From an uncultured bacterium (lineage in GTDB: Bacteria > Bacteroidota > Bacteroidia > Bacteroidales > Bacteroidaceae), in the NCBI GenBank assembly GCA_905215555.1, contig CAJMQU010000001.1, positions 260,538-324,537 on the forward strand: 64,000 bases of DNA, in the 5' to 3' direction. The translations under genes and the position numbers were made by a program. Within the stretch, counting starts at the first letter, position 1. Every line of letters starts with the position of its first letter. This document shows, piece by piece, positions 9,177 through 18,171 of this stretch. The notes under the pieces are model-generated. The model saw nothing but the letters and a program-made list of their open reading frames with translations. It had not been told where the DNA came from and searched no databases.

Positions 9177-10730
9177 TTATTCATCTCCATTCAAATCCGA
9201 AGCAAACTGCGGTAATGTCACCGGGAACATATCATTGGGTCTGTGTTCCTGCCGGATAACCTCAAGCATCCGTTTCACAATATCCGGATATTGCGCTGCT
9301 ATATCGGTATCTTCGTGGATATCTTTTGAGAGATCGTACAGATGAGGTTCCCCTTTCTTGACTACCAACTTCCAGTCTCCCATACGGACAGCCATCTGGT
9401 CGGTTTCATGGAATTCCCAATAAAGGAAATCATGTTTTTGCTGCTTGTCAGCGTTCCCCAATAAGGTAGGGGCAAAAGAGATGCCATCGAAACAGTCGCC
9501 TTCTAACTTCTTGTCGATATACTTCTTCGGAAATCCTTTGTCACCCACCAATTCGCAGAATGTAGGCATGATATCATAGAACGCCAGTTGGTGGTCGTTC
9601 ACCGAACCTGCAGAGATGCGTTCCGGCCAGCGCACAATGAAAGGAATCCGGATGCCACCTTCGTAACACTGGCGTTTCAGACCGCGCAATTTACCATCCC
9701 GGCCAAAGAATTCCGGATCTGCTCCTCCTTCTTCGTGAGGTCCGTTGTCGCTGCTGAAGATGACGATGGTGTTCTTGTCCAGCCCTTTTTCCTTCAGCTT
9801 CTTCAAGACTTCGCCCACGTAATAATCCAAACGGGTAATCATACCGGCAAACTGAGCATGAGTATGCTCAGTGGCATTATAACGTCCACCTTTGACCCCA
9901 CCCCAGGTTTTATCTCTAAAGAACTTTTTCTTATAGCCTTTCAGAATGGAATCATTCGGCTGTACGAGTTCTGCATGTGGCAGGGTATAAGTGAAGAAAC
10001 CATAGAAAGGTTGGTCGCCATTCTGTCCGTCCAGCCATTCCAGTGCCTTACGGTGAATCAGGTCGGCCGAATATTGTGTACGTTTCCTGTAGTCATCACC
10101 AAACATCGGATAGTTGATATTATCTTCCAACAGAATGCGGACAACTCCCGTGTCTCCCTCCTGCTTACTGTATTTATTCAGGAAATTAGGGTAATACAAA
10201 TGAGCCTGGAACTGGCATATATAGCCATAAAATTCATCAATTCCCCGTTTATCCGGCGTAGAACAAGAACCTTCATAACCGCCTGCCCATTTACCGAAGA
10301 CTCCCGTTGTATAACCGTTCTTCTTCATAATTTCAGGGAGAATGATATGATTTTCATCATACGGTTCCTGACCGACAACGGTGAATTCGTCATTAATCCC
10401 ATACTTCACGGTTGGCACTCCCTGCCAATATTCTTTATTTCCGCGCACATGAGTATGCCCCGTATGTTGCCCCGTCATCAGTGAAGCACGGGAAGGAGCA
10501 CTCACCGGACTACCGGCATAAGCCTGCGTAAACAGCATACCTTCAGCTGCCATACGGTCTATGTTAGGTGTTTCAATGTATTTCTGTCCGTAACATCCTA
10601 AATCTCCATATCCCATGTCATCACAGAGGATGAAGATTATATTAGGTTTGGGATCTTTGTTTGCCGCATTGCCACACAAAGAAACAGTTGCCAATAAGCC
10701 TGTTCCTAAAGTTATACCCAAATGTTTCAT
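9177..10730 (-). CDS. Family S1 sulfatase, Ser-type (formylglycine-dependent), periplasmic
   Basis: A 517-residue alkaline-phosphatase-fold sulfatase that removes sulfate esters from glycans. An N-terminal signal peptide (about residues 1-23) is followed by the metal-binding CDDMGYGDLGCYG motif (Asp37, Asp38) and the active-site motif S77-A-P-S-R81. Ser77 must be oxidised to formylglycine; in Bacteroides the radical-SAM enzyme anSME does this for both Ser and Cys types, and its gene is not in this window. FSSDNGPH further on supplies more metal ligands. It follows the GH2 gene by 43 bp and is probably its operon partner, so the target is likely a sulfated sugar released or exposed with the help of that enzyme. 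Substrate position cannot be judged from sequence alone. Confidence 0.93.
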   Translation of the reverse strand: MKHLGITLGTGLLATVSLCGNAANKDPKPNIIFILCDDMGYGDLGCYGQKYIETPNIDRMAAEGMLFTQAYAGSPVSAPSRASLMTGQHTGHTHVRGNKEYWQGVPTVKYGINDEFTVVGQEPYDENHIILPEIMKKNGYTTGVFGKWAGGYEGSCSTPDKRGIDEFYGYICQFQAHLYYPNFLNKYSKQEGDTGVVRILLEDNINYPMFGDDYRKRTQYSADLIHRKALEWLDGQNGDQPFYGFFTYTLPHAELVQPNDSILKGYKKKFFRDKTWGGVKGGRYNATEHTHAQFAGMITRLDYYVGEVLKKLKEKGLDKNTIVIFSSDNGPHEEGGADPEFFGRDGKLRGLKRQCYEGGIRIPFIVRWPERISAGSVNDHQLAFYDIMPTFCELVGDKGFPKKYIDKKLEGDCFDGISFAPTLLGNADKQQKHDFLYWEFHETDQMAVRMGDWKLVVKKGEPHLYDLSKDIHEDTDIAAQYPDIVKRMLEVIRQEHRPNDMFPVTLPQFASDLNGDE

Positions 10731-10773
10731 GTCAAATATGTTTTTAAATTAATTATTCAGACAATTCCGTTCA

Positions 10774-13452
10774 TCACTTACTCTTTTCACCAAAATCTTC
10801 TTGTTGCTGCTCCACTTCCTTCAAGCGTTGTGTATTCTGCTCTTTCAGAATCCTTTCCTGTTCCAACTGCGCAGCCGATTTGGCAGCCGTTCCGGCAGAT
10901 TGCAAAGAAGACGGAACGGCAATCAACGAAGCATCTTTTTCCGAATAGACCAACGGATGAGCAGCAGGATAGCTTTCCAACTCCAAAACTGCACTTACAG
11001 GCATCTGCGAGCCTTCGAACAGTACGCTTGCCGTTATCTTTATCTTACCGGGCTTCAAAGAGGACTGTATCAGTACCGGAGCTGTCCCCCACTTCACCGG
11101 AGCGGGATTTGCCAGTATCCCGGCATCACCCAGAATACGTCCTTCACCTTCCACATGAAACTTCACATAGTAGTTATTCAGGCGTTTGATATTCCCGTTC
11201 TTATCGGCTATGGCAGCTACTACGGTGACAAAGTCGGAGCCGTCAGCCTTCAGATTCACTTTTTCATTGTCAACCCAGAGTAACACTTTTTCCGGACGGC
11301 GAGCAGGATGCACTTCGTGCGTAGCAACCACTTCACCGCCTATCAAACCTTCTGCCCGCAACAAGACTTCATCCTGCTTTCTCTTCCGCGACAGAACTTT
11401 ATCAGCCATAAAATCGTAGACATCAGGGAAAGTGATAACCGGCGAGGGCATACCTTCTTTGGCTGCCGGCTTATTATAGGTATAAGTTTTCCCATCTTTC
11501 AGGAAAGTAAGCCGCACTTCATCGCAATTGGAATAAACAGTCACATCTTTACCCGAAAACGGGGTCATCTCATGAGCAATATAAACCATCGGACCAGTTT
11601 CAAAAAAACGTTCCTGCTTCCGGGGCGAACGCTGTGCCTTGAACATATAGTAGGAATATTTAGGCTGACGGAATACATCCATCAGTCCGCCGTAGAACGG
11701 GTCGGGATGATAACCGCGCTGATGGTCGAACGAGTGCCACAAACAACCGCCTACATGTTGACGGGGAGTACGGTAAAGGGCATCGTAGCAGGTATATGTA
11801 TAAGTGGGGTTTGCATAATGCTGCGCCTGGATAAGCATAGGTTGCTCTCCCCAGTTGCGGGCTACACGGCTGGGAGAATTATGCGAACTCCAATCATCCA
11901 CATTATCACCCCACTCACGGGTAAAATAGGTTATCTCCGGGTCAGCATCTTTGTCACTCCACGACTTACCATCGTAAGAGGGATGAGTGAAAAGTACCGG
12001 GAAATGCCCGTGCCCGCGTGCATTGCTGTCGCAACCGGAATAACAGTAGGGATAAGGGTATTCCTGATCTACAATATCACGAGTGTTCTTGGCAAAGTCC
12101 TCCGGATACCAGGTTTCATTGAGGATAGGTTCCCACAACCATACACAAGCATGGTTACGGTCGCGCCGCACAAGATTGCGGATATCGCTATATACGCGTT
12201 GTGCAAATTCGGGAGCATCATTCCAGAACTGCCAGCCCGGTGTATTGACAATTACAAACAGGCCAAGTTCGTCGCACGCATCCATAAATGCCGGATCTTG
12301 CGGACAATGGGCGTTACGGATTACTTTCAACCCGGCATCACGCAACTTCTTTGCATCACGCCAATGAATGCTATTAGCAACGGCATTGCCTACTACCGCA
12401 AAATCCTGATGACGGTTAGCACCAATCAACGGGCTTTCATAAGGTTTGCCATTCAGCCAGAAACCATCCTTGCCCTTAAACTCTACGCTGCGAATACCGA
12501 TACGGCGGCGATAACCGTCCACCACATTACCCTCGCGGTCACGGATGCGTACAATCAGATTATATAAGGTGGGAGTTTCCGGGCTCCACAGCATCGGATT
12601 CTTCACTGTGATTTTATCTTTTGAAGTAACCGCTTTCCCCGGACGTATCTGAATCTTATCATTCAGAAAAGCTACCTGCACGCCATCCGGTTGCTGCAAC
12701 TCATACTCCACGACACCCGAAAAGGCCTTGCGGCTGTCATTGCGTACATGTGCTTTCAACAACACTTCGGCTGAGACGTCCGATACCCGATCATAAGCGA
12801 CGAACAAACCTCCACCGGCTATCTCATTCTCAAAATTCGGATCAGTGACAAAGACCGGGTTATGGGCTATCAACCAGCAATCACGATAGATTCCACCGAA
12901 ATAGGTAAAGTCGAGCACATCCTGCGCCTTTCCGGGAGGATAGCTCGTATCATCGCTATTATCCGCCCACACGGCTATCACATTATCCTCTCCCCAGTTC
13001 AATACGTCAGAAATATCGACCACTACAGGCAGATAACCGCCGAAATGTTCGGTCAACTGCTTGCCGTTGACGAATATCTTGCTCTTTCCCATGATGGCTT
13101 CGAAATGCAGGAAGAGTTTCTTCCCTTTCAGGGTATCTGCTGGAGTAAAATGCTTGCGATACCAGACTTCTCCCTGATAGTTGATGCAGCCACTCGCCTC
13201 CGTAGGCAGATATTCTATGCCATTGGGCAGAGAGACTACCGTCCATGCTGCATCATCAAAGTTCAAAGCCTCAGCCCCCGCAACGGCTCCCTTATGGAAA
13301 CGCCAGGCGGGATTCATGGAAAACACTTCGCGACCGGAATTGGGCAATTCAAAAAAACCGGCAGTAGAAAACTCAGGTTGGTGAGATGCCTGCACCGCAC
13401 AACAGGGAATTAAGAATAAAGCGACCAGGATGAAATAAATAATTCTCTTCAT
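10774..13452 (-). CDS. Glycoside hydrolase family 2 enzyme (beta-galactosidase/beta-glucuronidase-like), secreted
   Basis: An 892-residue GH2 enzyme. Signal peptide about 1-22, sugar-binding jelly-roll domain (about 30-200), immunoglobulin-like sandwich (about 205-325), TIM barrel (about 330-620) and C-terminal beta domains with an unusual charged, Gln/Glu-rich tail in the last 40 residues. The acid/base is Glu446 in the Asn-Glu pair of EPILNET; the likely nucleophile is Glu513 in YFTREWGDN. GH2 enzymes remove terminal beta-linked galactose, glucuronate or mannose from the non-reducing end; which one cannot be decided here, but a sulfatase partner fits beta-galactosidase activity on a sulfated galactan. 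The promoter region carries a copy of the element found upstream of susC in PUL A, tying this operon to HTCS-1. Confidence 0.92.
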   Translation of the reverse strand: MKRIIYFILVALFLIPCCAVQASHQPEFSTAGFFELPNSGREVFSMNPAWRFHKGAVAGAEALNFDDAAWTVVSLPNGIEYLPTEASGCINYQGEVWYRKHFTPADTLKGKKLFLHFEAIMGKSKIFVNGKQLTEHFGGYLPVVVDISDVLNWGEDNVIAVWADNSDDTSYPPGKAQDVLDFTYFGGIYRDCWLIAHNPVFVTDPNFENEIAGGGLFVAYDRVSDVSAEVLLKAHVRNDSRKAFSGVVEYELQQPDGVQVAFLNDKIQIRPGKAVTSKDKITVKNPMLWSPETPTLYNLIVRIRDREGNVVDGYRRRIGIRSVEFKGKDGFWLNGKPYESPLIGANRHQDFAVVGNAVANSIHWRDAKKLRDAGLKVIRNAHCPQDPAFMDACDELGLFVIVNTPGWQFWNDAPEFAQRVYSDIRNLVRRDRNHACVWLWEPILNETWYPEDFAKNTRDIVDQEYPYPYCYSGCDSNARGHGHFPVLFTHPSYDGKSWSDKDADPEITYFTREWGDNVDDWSSHNSPSRVARNWGEQPMLIQAQHYANPTYTYTCYDALYRTPRQHVGGCLWHSFDHQRGYHPDPFYGGLMDVFRQPKYSYYMFKAQRSPRKQERFFETGPMVYIAHEMTPFSGKDVTVYSNCDEVRLTFLKDGKTYTYNKPAAKEGMPSPVITFPDVYDFMADKVLSRKRKQDEVLLRAEGLIGGEVVATHEVHPARRPEKVLLWVDNEKVNLKADGSDFVTVVAAIADKNGNIKRLNNYYVKFHVEGEGRILGDAGILANPAPVKWGTAPVLIQSSLKPGKIKITASVLFEGSQMPVSAVLELESYPAAHPLVYSEKDASLIAVPSSLQSAGTAAKSAAQLEQERILKEQNTQRLKEVEQQQEDFGEKSK

Positions 13453-13517
13453 ATGGATAGTATTATTTTAGGTATACATGATTCGATGCAATGACAACAG
13501 GTCTTCGGCATCGGATG

Positions 13518-13525
13518 CAAAAGTA
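13518..13525 (-). promoter_or_regulatory. Putative -7 element of the GH2-sulfatase operon
   Basis: The minus strand reads TACTTTTG, matching TAnnTTTG, 66 bp upstream of the GH2 start. No proper -33 box is visible at the standard spacing. The candidate operator at 13550-13573 begins 24 nt upstream, the same distance as at the PUL A susC promoter. Confidence 0.6.
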
Positions 13526-13549
13526 GGACAAAACCCAAAGACTGTATTA

Positions 13550-13573
13550 CAATAATCGCTATTTTTAATCCAA
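13550..13573 (-). promoter_or_regulatory. Candidate HTCS-1 operator facing the GH2-sulfatase operon
   Basis: On the minus strand it reads TTGGATT, then AAATAG, then CGATTATTG. Compared with the susC copy (4401-4426) it shares TTGGATT, AAATAG and GATTATTG, but is one base shorter in the first spacer and ends in TTGT rather than TTGG. The match in sequence and in distance to the -7 box supports control by the same regulator. Confidence 0.5.
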
Positions 13574-13666
13574 TTTTATCCAATCTGCACACAAGGCACA
13601 GAAGAAACGTAGCTGCATTATGTTATACTGGGATAAGTATCATAGATCTTGAGACGATATTTATAG

Positions 13667-14619
13667 TTGCCTATATCCACTCGCTCGGATTATTATCAGG
13701 CCGTGACAGAGCAGGTTCCCGTCCATCCCAATCTGTATATCGCCATCAAGCACACCAATGGTGACTACTTTCGCACTTACCCTTTCAACAAGACTCTCAC
13801 ACTGGGCAAACACAAGCAAATTGTAGAAGTGCAATGCCAACGTGAATATGAAGGAAAAGGAGCTTATCCCAATTACATCGCTGCCGGTGTGATCGATGGA
13901 TTTGAAGAATATAAAGGTAAGCCGACACCACGCTGCCTGAATGACATCAAGACGGACTCTCTGTTCAACGGTGTCTGGACCTGGTCACGCGGCGGAGGAT
14001 GGAGCGGTCCCTTCCTGAAGAATGAATTATGGTGCAACTTGAATGCTTATGTTATGAGTAAATGGGCACAGAACCCGTCACGTCCGGAAGCTGAAATCTT
14101 CGATGAATACGCAGAGAAAATAGGTATCACTCCCGAAACCCGCCCTTATTTCCGGCGTCTATCTTTACTCTCTGCCGATGCCATTATCCGTGGACGCGGT
14201 TCATTGATACACAAGCTTGCCGCCACCTGGACACGTGATGAAATCATCGGCGGAGTTCCCTGGCAACGCAGTATGTTCGATGATATTTATCAGAAGAACC
14301 TCGTAGAAGAGGCACTATATGAAAAGAAACTGGCTACTTACTGTATGCCATCATGGAGCAGGGTTGGATCATCAATCTACGAGGATATCTTTATGAAACG
14401 AAACAATATCCGGCAGACCAGAGTGTGATCCGGCTGGCTATCGAGAAATACGATGCCCTCTGGAAAGAATTCCACAAGTTCAAAGACCGGAACACGGATT
14501 GCGCAACTCTGTATTTTGACCATTTAGGAAAGTACACGTATGGATATAATGCACAAACTGGCGCCAATGGTATGGGAGATTCTGTAGATCATTACCGAAA
14601 GGTGTTCGGAATGGACTAA
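13667..14619 (+). pseudogene. Glycosidase-like gene remnant, 5'-truncated and frameshifted
   Basis: The frame read from the TTG at 13667 (stop TAG directly upstream) encodes about 250 residues resembling the middle and C-terminal part of an alpha-glucuronidase-like glycoside hydrolase, with segments such as VEVQCQREYEGKGAYPNYI and GVWTWSRGGGWSGPFLKNE. Near 14335-14345 the homology-like reading moves to another frame (AIMEQGWIINLRGY onward), which continues to the stop at 14619. There is no start codon with signal peptide and the N-terminal half is missing, so I read this as a dead gene. It lies on the plus strand between two minus-strand enzyme operons, its 3' end 16 bp from the Asp-box gene. 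The exact family is uncertain; the broken state is clearer than the family. Confidence 0.7.
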
Positions 14620-14635
14620 GAATATGGGCGTATGC

Positions 14636-15811
14636 TTAACGTTCCTTTTTCAAAGTACGAAAATCATGAATACGATGGAAAGTCAGGTAATTGGCATCAT
14701 GTTGCCTCGGCGGATTTCCGGTTTTGTCCCTCCACGCCGTACGGGAGACGAAAATGATATCCTCTCCGTCAAATTGCCAGTCAACATATTGAAATCCATA
14801 CAGTTCCGGATTCCCGCACGTCAGTAGAGTATCTTTAATACACCATTCTTTCAGATCGTTTGAATACATCAGCACCTGTGTATTACGTATCCCTCCATTG
14901 TCTGCCTCGGAACGGTCTTTCTGTAACACAAAGTTAGATAACGTCCAGTACCTCCTGCTTTTCTTATCGTAACGAATGGTGAACTTCTTTGAAGCACCCG
15001 GTAATCTTATAAAGTCTGTTTGAGGATCAAATGTCAGCGTCCTCCCGTCCGCTGAGACCGAAACCATCGCAGCCAAATCATCCGGGTTATAAGCTACCCG
15101 CAGAATATCCTTCACTTCCCCTTTTGGGGTGACTATGGCATTGCCTTCCAGCCATGCCGTAGCCCCTTCTTTCCAGGAAGAATCATACTTGATCTCATTA
15201 CTAAAAATCCACTGTGCCGCATCCAGCAAATCAGCCTTACAGGAGATAGAAGTCATCAACGCAGAAAAAGGTCCCCACCCCCAGGCCTGTCCCATATTCT
15301 CCATCGCACGCCAGTACTTCCCTTTATGACGAACCACCGGAACGGGTGCGCAATGATAAAAGCCACGGCGAATAAGACCGGACTTTTCGTCTTTGGGGTC
15401 TGTCCATGTACGCCCGTAATCCAATGACTTACGGACTACAAAGTCACCGTATCCGATCGTTTCCCTGGGCCTGATACCTATCAGATATAATTCTTCGCCA
15501 CGGTTAAACAACGTAGCCCAGGTCAGGAGTTTTAGCTCCGCTATCCGTTCCCAGGTGTTTCCATGGTCTTTGGATATATAGACATACGTATCTGACAGTT
15601 TTTTACCAAAGTAATCATGCGAAGCTATATAAGTGCCGTCCGGCATAATAACGATACTCGGTGAGCCGACATATTCATGGGTGATTGCCGGTGCATTGTG
15701 TATCACCACTCCGGGCGGGTTTATATCATATTCCTGAGCCATACCCGCAGAGCATCTCCACACAAGCAACAAGCTGATTATGATAACTTCCTTCAATCCT
15801 TTCATTCTCAT
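14636..15811 (-). CDS. Sialidase-fold (Asp-box/BNR repeat) secreted protein, probable exo-glycosidase
   Basis: A 391-residue secreted protein with signal peptide (about 1-25, ending near GMAQE) and a predicted six-bladed propeller. Two Asp boxes of the form SxDxGxxW are clear: Ser80 to Trp87 (SKDHGNTW) and Ser129 to Trp136 (SLDYGRTW). The fold is shared by sialidases and by several other exo-acting enzymes of plant-glycan loci, so the fold does not fix the substrate, and I could not identify a complete sialidase arginine triad. It is the last gene of the PUL B operon, starting 2 bp after the GH127-type gene. An in-frame ATG at 15805 (MKGLKE) is an alternative start. Confidence 0.82.
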   Translation of the reverse strand: MRMKGLKEVIIISLLLVWRCSAGMAQEYDINPPGVVIHNAPAITHEYVGSPSIVIMPDGTYIASHDYFGKKLSDTYVYISKDHGNTWERIAELKLLTWATLFNRGEELYLIGIRPRETIGYGDFVVRKSLDYGRTWTDPKDEKSGLIRRGFYHCAPVPVVRHKGKYWRAMENMGQAWGWGPFSALMTSISCKADLLDAAQWIFSNEIKYDSSWKEGATAWLEGNAIVTPKGEVKDILRVAYNPDDLAAMVSVSADGRTLTFDPQTDFIRLPGASKKFTIRYDKKSRRYWTLSNFVLQKDRSEADNGGIRNTQVLMYSNDLKEWCIKDTLLTCGNPELYGFQYVDWQFDGEDIIFVSRTAWRDKTGNPPRQHDANYLTFHRIHDFRTLKKER

Positions 15812-15813
15812 AA

Positions 15814-18147
15814 TTACTCACATTTCGCAACACGTGCATTATAAACCGCCCCTGTCCAGTTACCGGGTACACCTTTAAAACGAATGGTTATCTTCTCCTT
15901 ATCTTTCCAGAAATCTTCGGGTAACGGATATACCGCTTCAAAGAATTGACCGGGTTTGTTCCGATAAAGATGTTGCCTTGCCAGAACCTTACCATCTACA
16001 TAGATATCAAACTCTAAATGTGCCGTTTCATCCCCCCAATAAGTGACACGTAAGTCCTGAGGAACATCCGGCAAAACTTTCATGTCGAACTCAAACCAAC
16101 CGCCAATCCAGGCAGCCCGCCACTTCTTGCGATGTGAGATTCCGGTACCTATGTCCTTTCCACGCAGGTTATGATCCCTTTCAGGCTGCATTTCACCCAA
16201 TACGACATAATCAACCGTCAGCTTATCCAAATCCTGTAACCGCTTCAATTCATTCTTGTAAGCCTCCTGCATATCTTTCCACTCTTCTGTGCTAAACAAA
16301 TCCCAATAAACTACATAGTGCTGATGATGCATCGCATAGAAAGGAATCAATGACACATCTTTCGGTTCTCCTACACCTTTTGTCTCGAAGCGCAGAGGAG
16401 AATCGGACACTTTCTTCAGCCATTCACTGACCGGTTTATTATTATTCACCAACACGGGAATATCCTTCTCCATATCAGGCTCTTCCTGTCCTAACTCGCC
16501 TGCCAGCAAAACAGGTCCGTAGAAAAGCCCCACCCGCTTCTCATTATCGGGCATTGCAACCGTATAGAACTTAATCCCGAAAGTTATTTCCAGCTTGTCG
16601 TTATCTTTCCACTCCCGCTCTATAGAAACATAATTATTGCCGGAAGCCTTCAACGAAACTGATTTCCCGTTGACTTTAAGAGACATCGATTCCGCCCATT
16701 CGGGATAGCGCAAGCGGAATATGACGGACTGTGGTATTTCTGTTTTTACCGTCAGAACTGTTTTATTGGAAGAAGGTATATCCGTATCCTGCGTAACAAC
16801 CAGATCACGGGCAGTCCAGGTCAGCCGGGAAGGGATGAACAGATTCACAAAAAGACTGGAATCACTTCCTTCGGAATAGATAAAGTCACCATACTTCACA
16901 TGATTTTCCATACCGGAACCACTGCAACAGCAGAATGACTGGAAAGGAGACAAATAACCTTTCTTACCTCCGGATATTAAGGGAGTATAATAGGTACACA
17001 TTCCATCATCAGGATTCTGGGAAGCCAGAATGTGATTGAACACAGCTCTCTCATAATAGGCACTATATTCGGGCAGTGACTGCCAGGAAAACAAATGCCG
17101 GGTCAGTTTCAGCATATTATAGGTATTACAGGTTTCCGTATTGGAGGTACTCAACCGTTCATTCAGCTTCCGGGGAGTTCCAAAGTGTTCACCATCACTG
17201 TTTCCACCATTCACATAAGAATGGTTATCCACTACAGTATGCCAGAAAAAAGAAGCTATCGAAGAATCGCGTTTACTTCCGGTCAGTTCATACAGGCGTG
17301 CCGCTCCAATCATTTTAGGAACCTGGGTATTGGCATGTTTTCCTTCCAGGTCGTCAACTCCTATCGCCAAAGAGTCCATAATGGCTTTATGATTGTCAAA
17401 ACGCTGTGCCAGGAGCAGGAACTTATCATTCTTTGTGTATGCATATAAGTTAGCCAATGCCTCATTCATCCCCCCGAATTCACAAGCCAGCACTTTCTGC
17501 ATTTGATCTTCGGTAAGATGGTAGAATGTGCCATACATCCAGTCAGCCAACTTCTCAGCTATGCGTAATGCCTGTTCACTCCGGGCATACTGATAAGCGT
17601 CAATCAGCCCGGCCAGCACTTTATGCATCACATACAGAGGCACCCATCCACCATTCAGGTCGAAACCTTGCGAGTAGATATTTCCGGCTGAAACTTCCGC
17701 AAAGATTTTCTTTCCACCCGGTGTCGCTGCAAGGTAGCCGTTACCGTTCGCCTGTTGACAACTGTCCAGTTCATTAATAATATACTCCAATTTCTGCAAA
17801 AAGCGCTCGTCTCCCGAAGTGGCATAGTACATGGCACAGGCTGACATATAATGTCCCAGCGTCTGTCCGGCTACTCCCAGACTTTCCCATCCCTCATATT
17901 TGGGAGCTTTAGAAACCAGCCCGGCTTCCGACCGGAAACCACTGAGAAAGCGGTCCGGTTCCAGTTCCAGCAAATAAGCAGCTTCCTTTTCTTCTGCGTG
18001 TTTAAAAGGCCCCTTAGTTATGACGACCTCATTCATTTTAAATGGCTTTGTCGACAAAACCGGAGTATCTACCTGTCTTGCCACTTGCTGACAAGACAGA
18101 AACAGGCATAAAACAAGTCCGCCACAAAAGTATTTCTTGATATTCAT
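15814..18147 (-). CDS. GH127/GH146-type beta-L-arabinofuranosidase-like lipoprotein (DUF1680)
   Basis: A 777-residue protein of the (alpha/alpha)6-barrel family formerly called DUF1680. Lipoprotein signal with Cys19 (LCLFLSC). The zinc/catalytic site of the family is visible: Glu338 and Cys340 in SNTETCN, and the cysteine run 406-408 in FCCCSGSG; in the characterised Bifidobacterium enzyme a Glu, a Cys and a Cys-Cys pair bind zinc and one Cys is the nucleophile. Characterised members remove beta-L-arabinofuranose, but the superfamily holds other activities. C-terminal beta-sandwich domains follow from about residue 430. It sits 24 bp after the GH50-like gene and 2 bp before the Asp-box gene, so it is translated from the same mRNA. 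Confidence 0.9.
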   Translation of the reverse strand: MNIKKYFCGGLVLCLFLSCQQVARQVDTPVLSTKPFKMNEVVITKGPFKHAEEKEAAYLLELEPDRFLSGFRSEAGLVSKAPKYEGWESLGVAGQTLGHYMSACAMYYATSGDERFLQKLEYIINELDSCQQANGNGYLAATPGGKKIFAEVSAGNIYSQGFDLNGGWVPLYVMHKVLAGLIDAYQYARSEQALRIAEKLADWMYGTFYHLTEDQMQKVLACEFGGMNEALANLYAYTKNDKFLLLAQRFDNHKAIMDSLAIGVDDLEGKHANTQVPKMIGAARLYELTGSKRDSSIASFFWHTVVDNHSYVNGGNSDGEHFGTPRKLNERLSTSNTETCNTYNMLKLTRHLFSWQSLPEYSAYYERAVFNHILASQNPDDGMCTYYTPLISGGKKGYLSPFQSFCCCSGSGMENHVKYGDFIYSEGSDSSLFVNLFIPSRLTWTARDLVVTQDTDIPSSNKTVLTVKTEIPQSVIFRLRYPEWAESMSLKVNGKSVSLKASGNNYVSIEREWKDNDKLEITFGIKFYTVAMPDNEKRVGLFYGPVLLAGELGQEEPDMEKDIPVLVNNNKPVSEWLKKVSDSPLRFETKGVGEPKDVSLIPFYAMHHQHYVVYWDLFSTEEWKDMQEAYKNELKRLQDLDKLTVDYVVLGEMQPERDHNLRGKDIGTGISHRKKWRAAWIGGWFEFDMKVLPDVPQDLRVTYWGDETAHLEFDIYVDGKVLARQHLYRNKPGQFFEAVYPLPEDFWKDKEKITIRFKGVPGNWTGAVYNARVAKCE

Positions 18148-18171
18148 GATATTTTACATTAGTTAGTTGGT

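Noticed and set aside
9588..10484. 298-codon open frame on the plus strand inside the sulfatase gene
   Set aside because: It is a shadow of the sulfatase reading frame with no start signal, no recognisable domain and an amino-acid pattern typical of antisense frames.
11308..12567. 419-codon open frame on the plus strand inside the GH2 gene
   Set aside because: Antisense shadow of a clearly coding GH2 gene; no domain, no promoter and no upstream ribosome-binding context.
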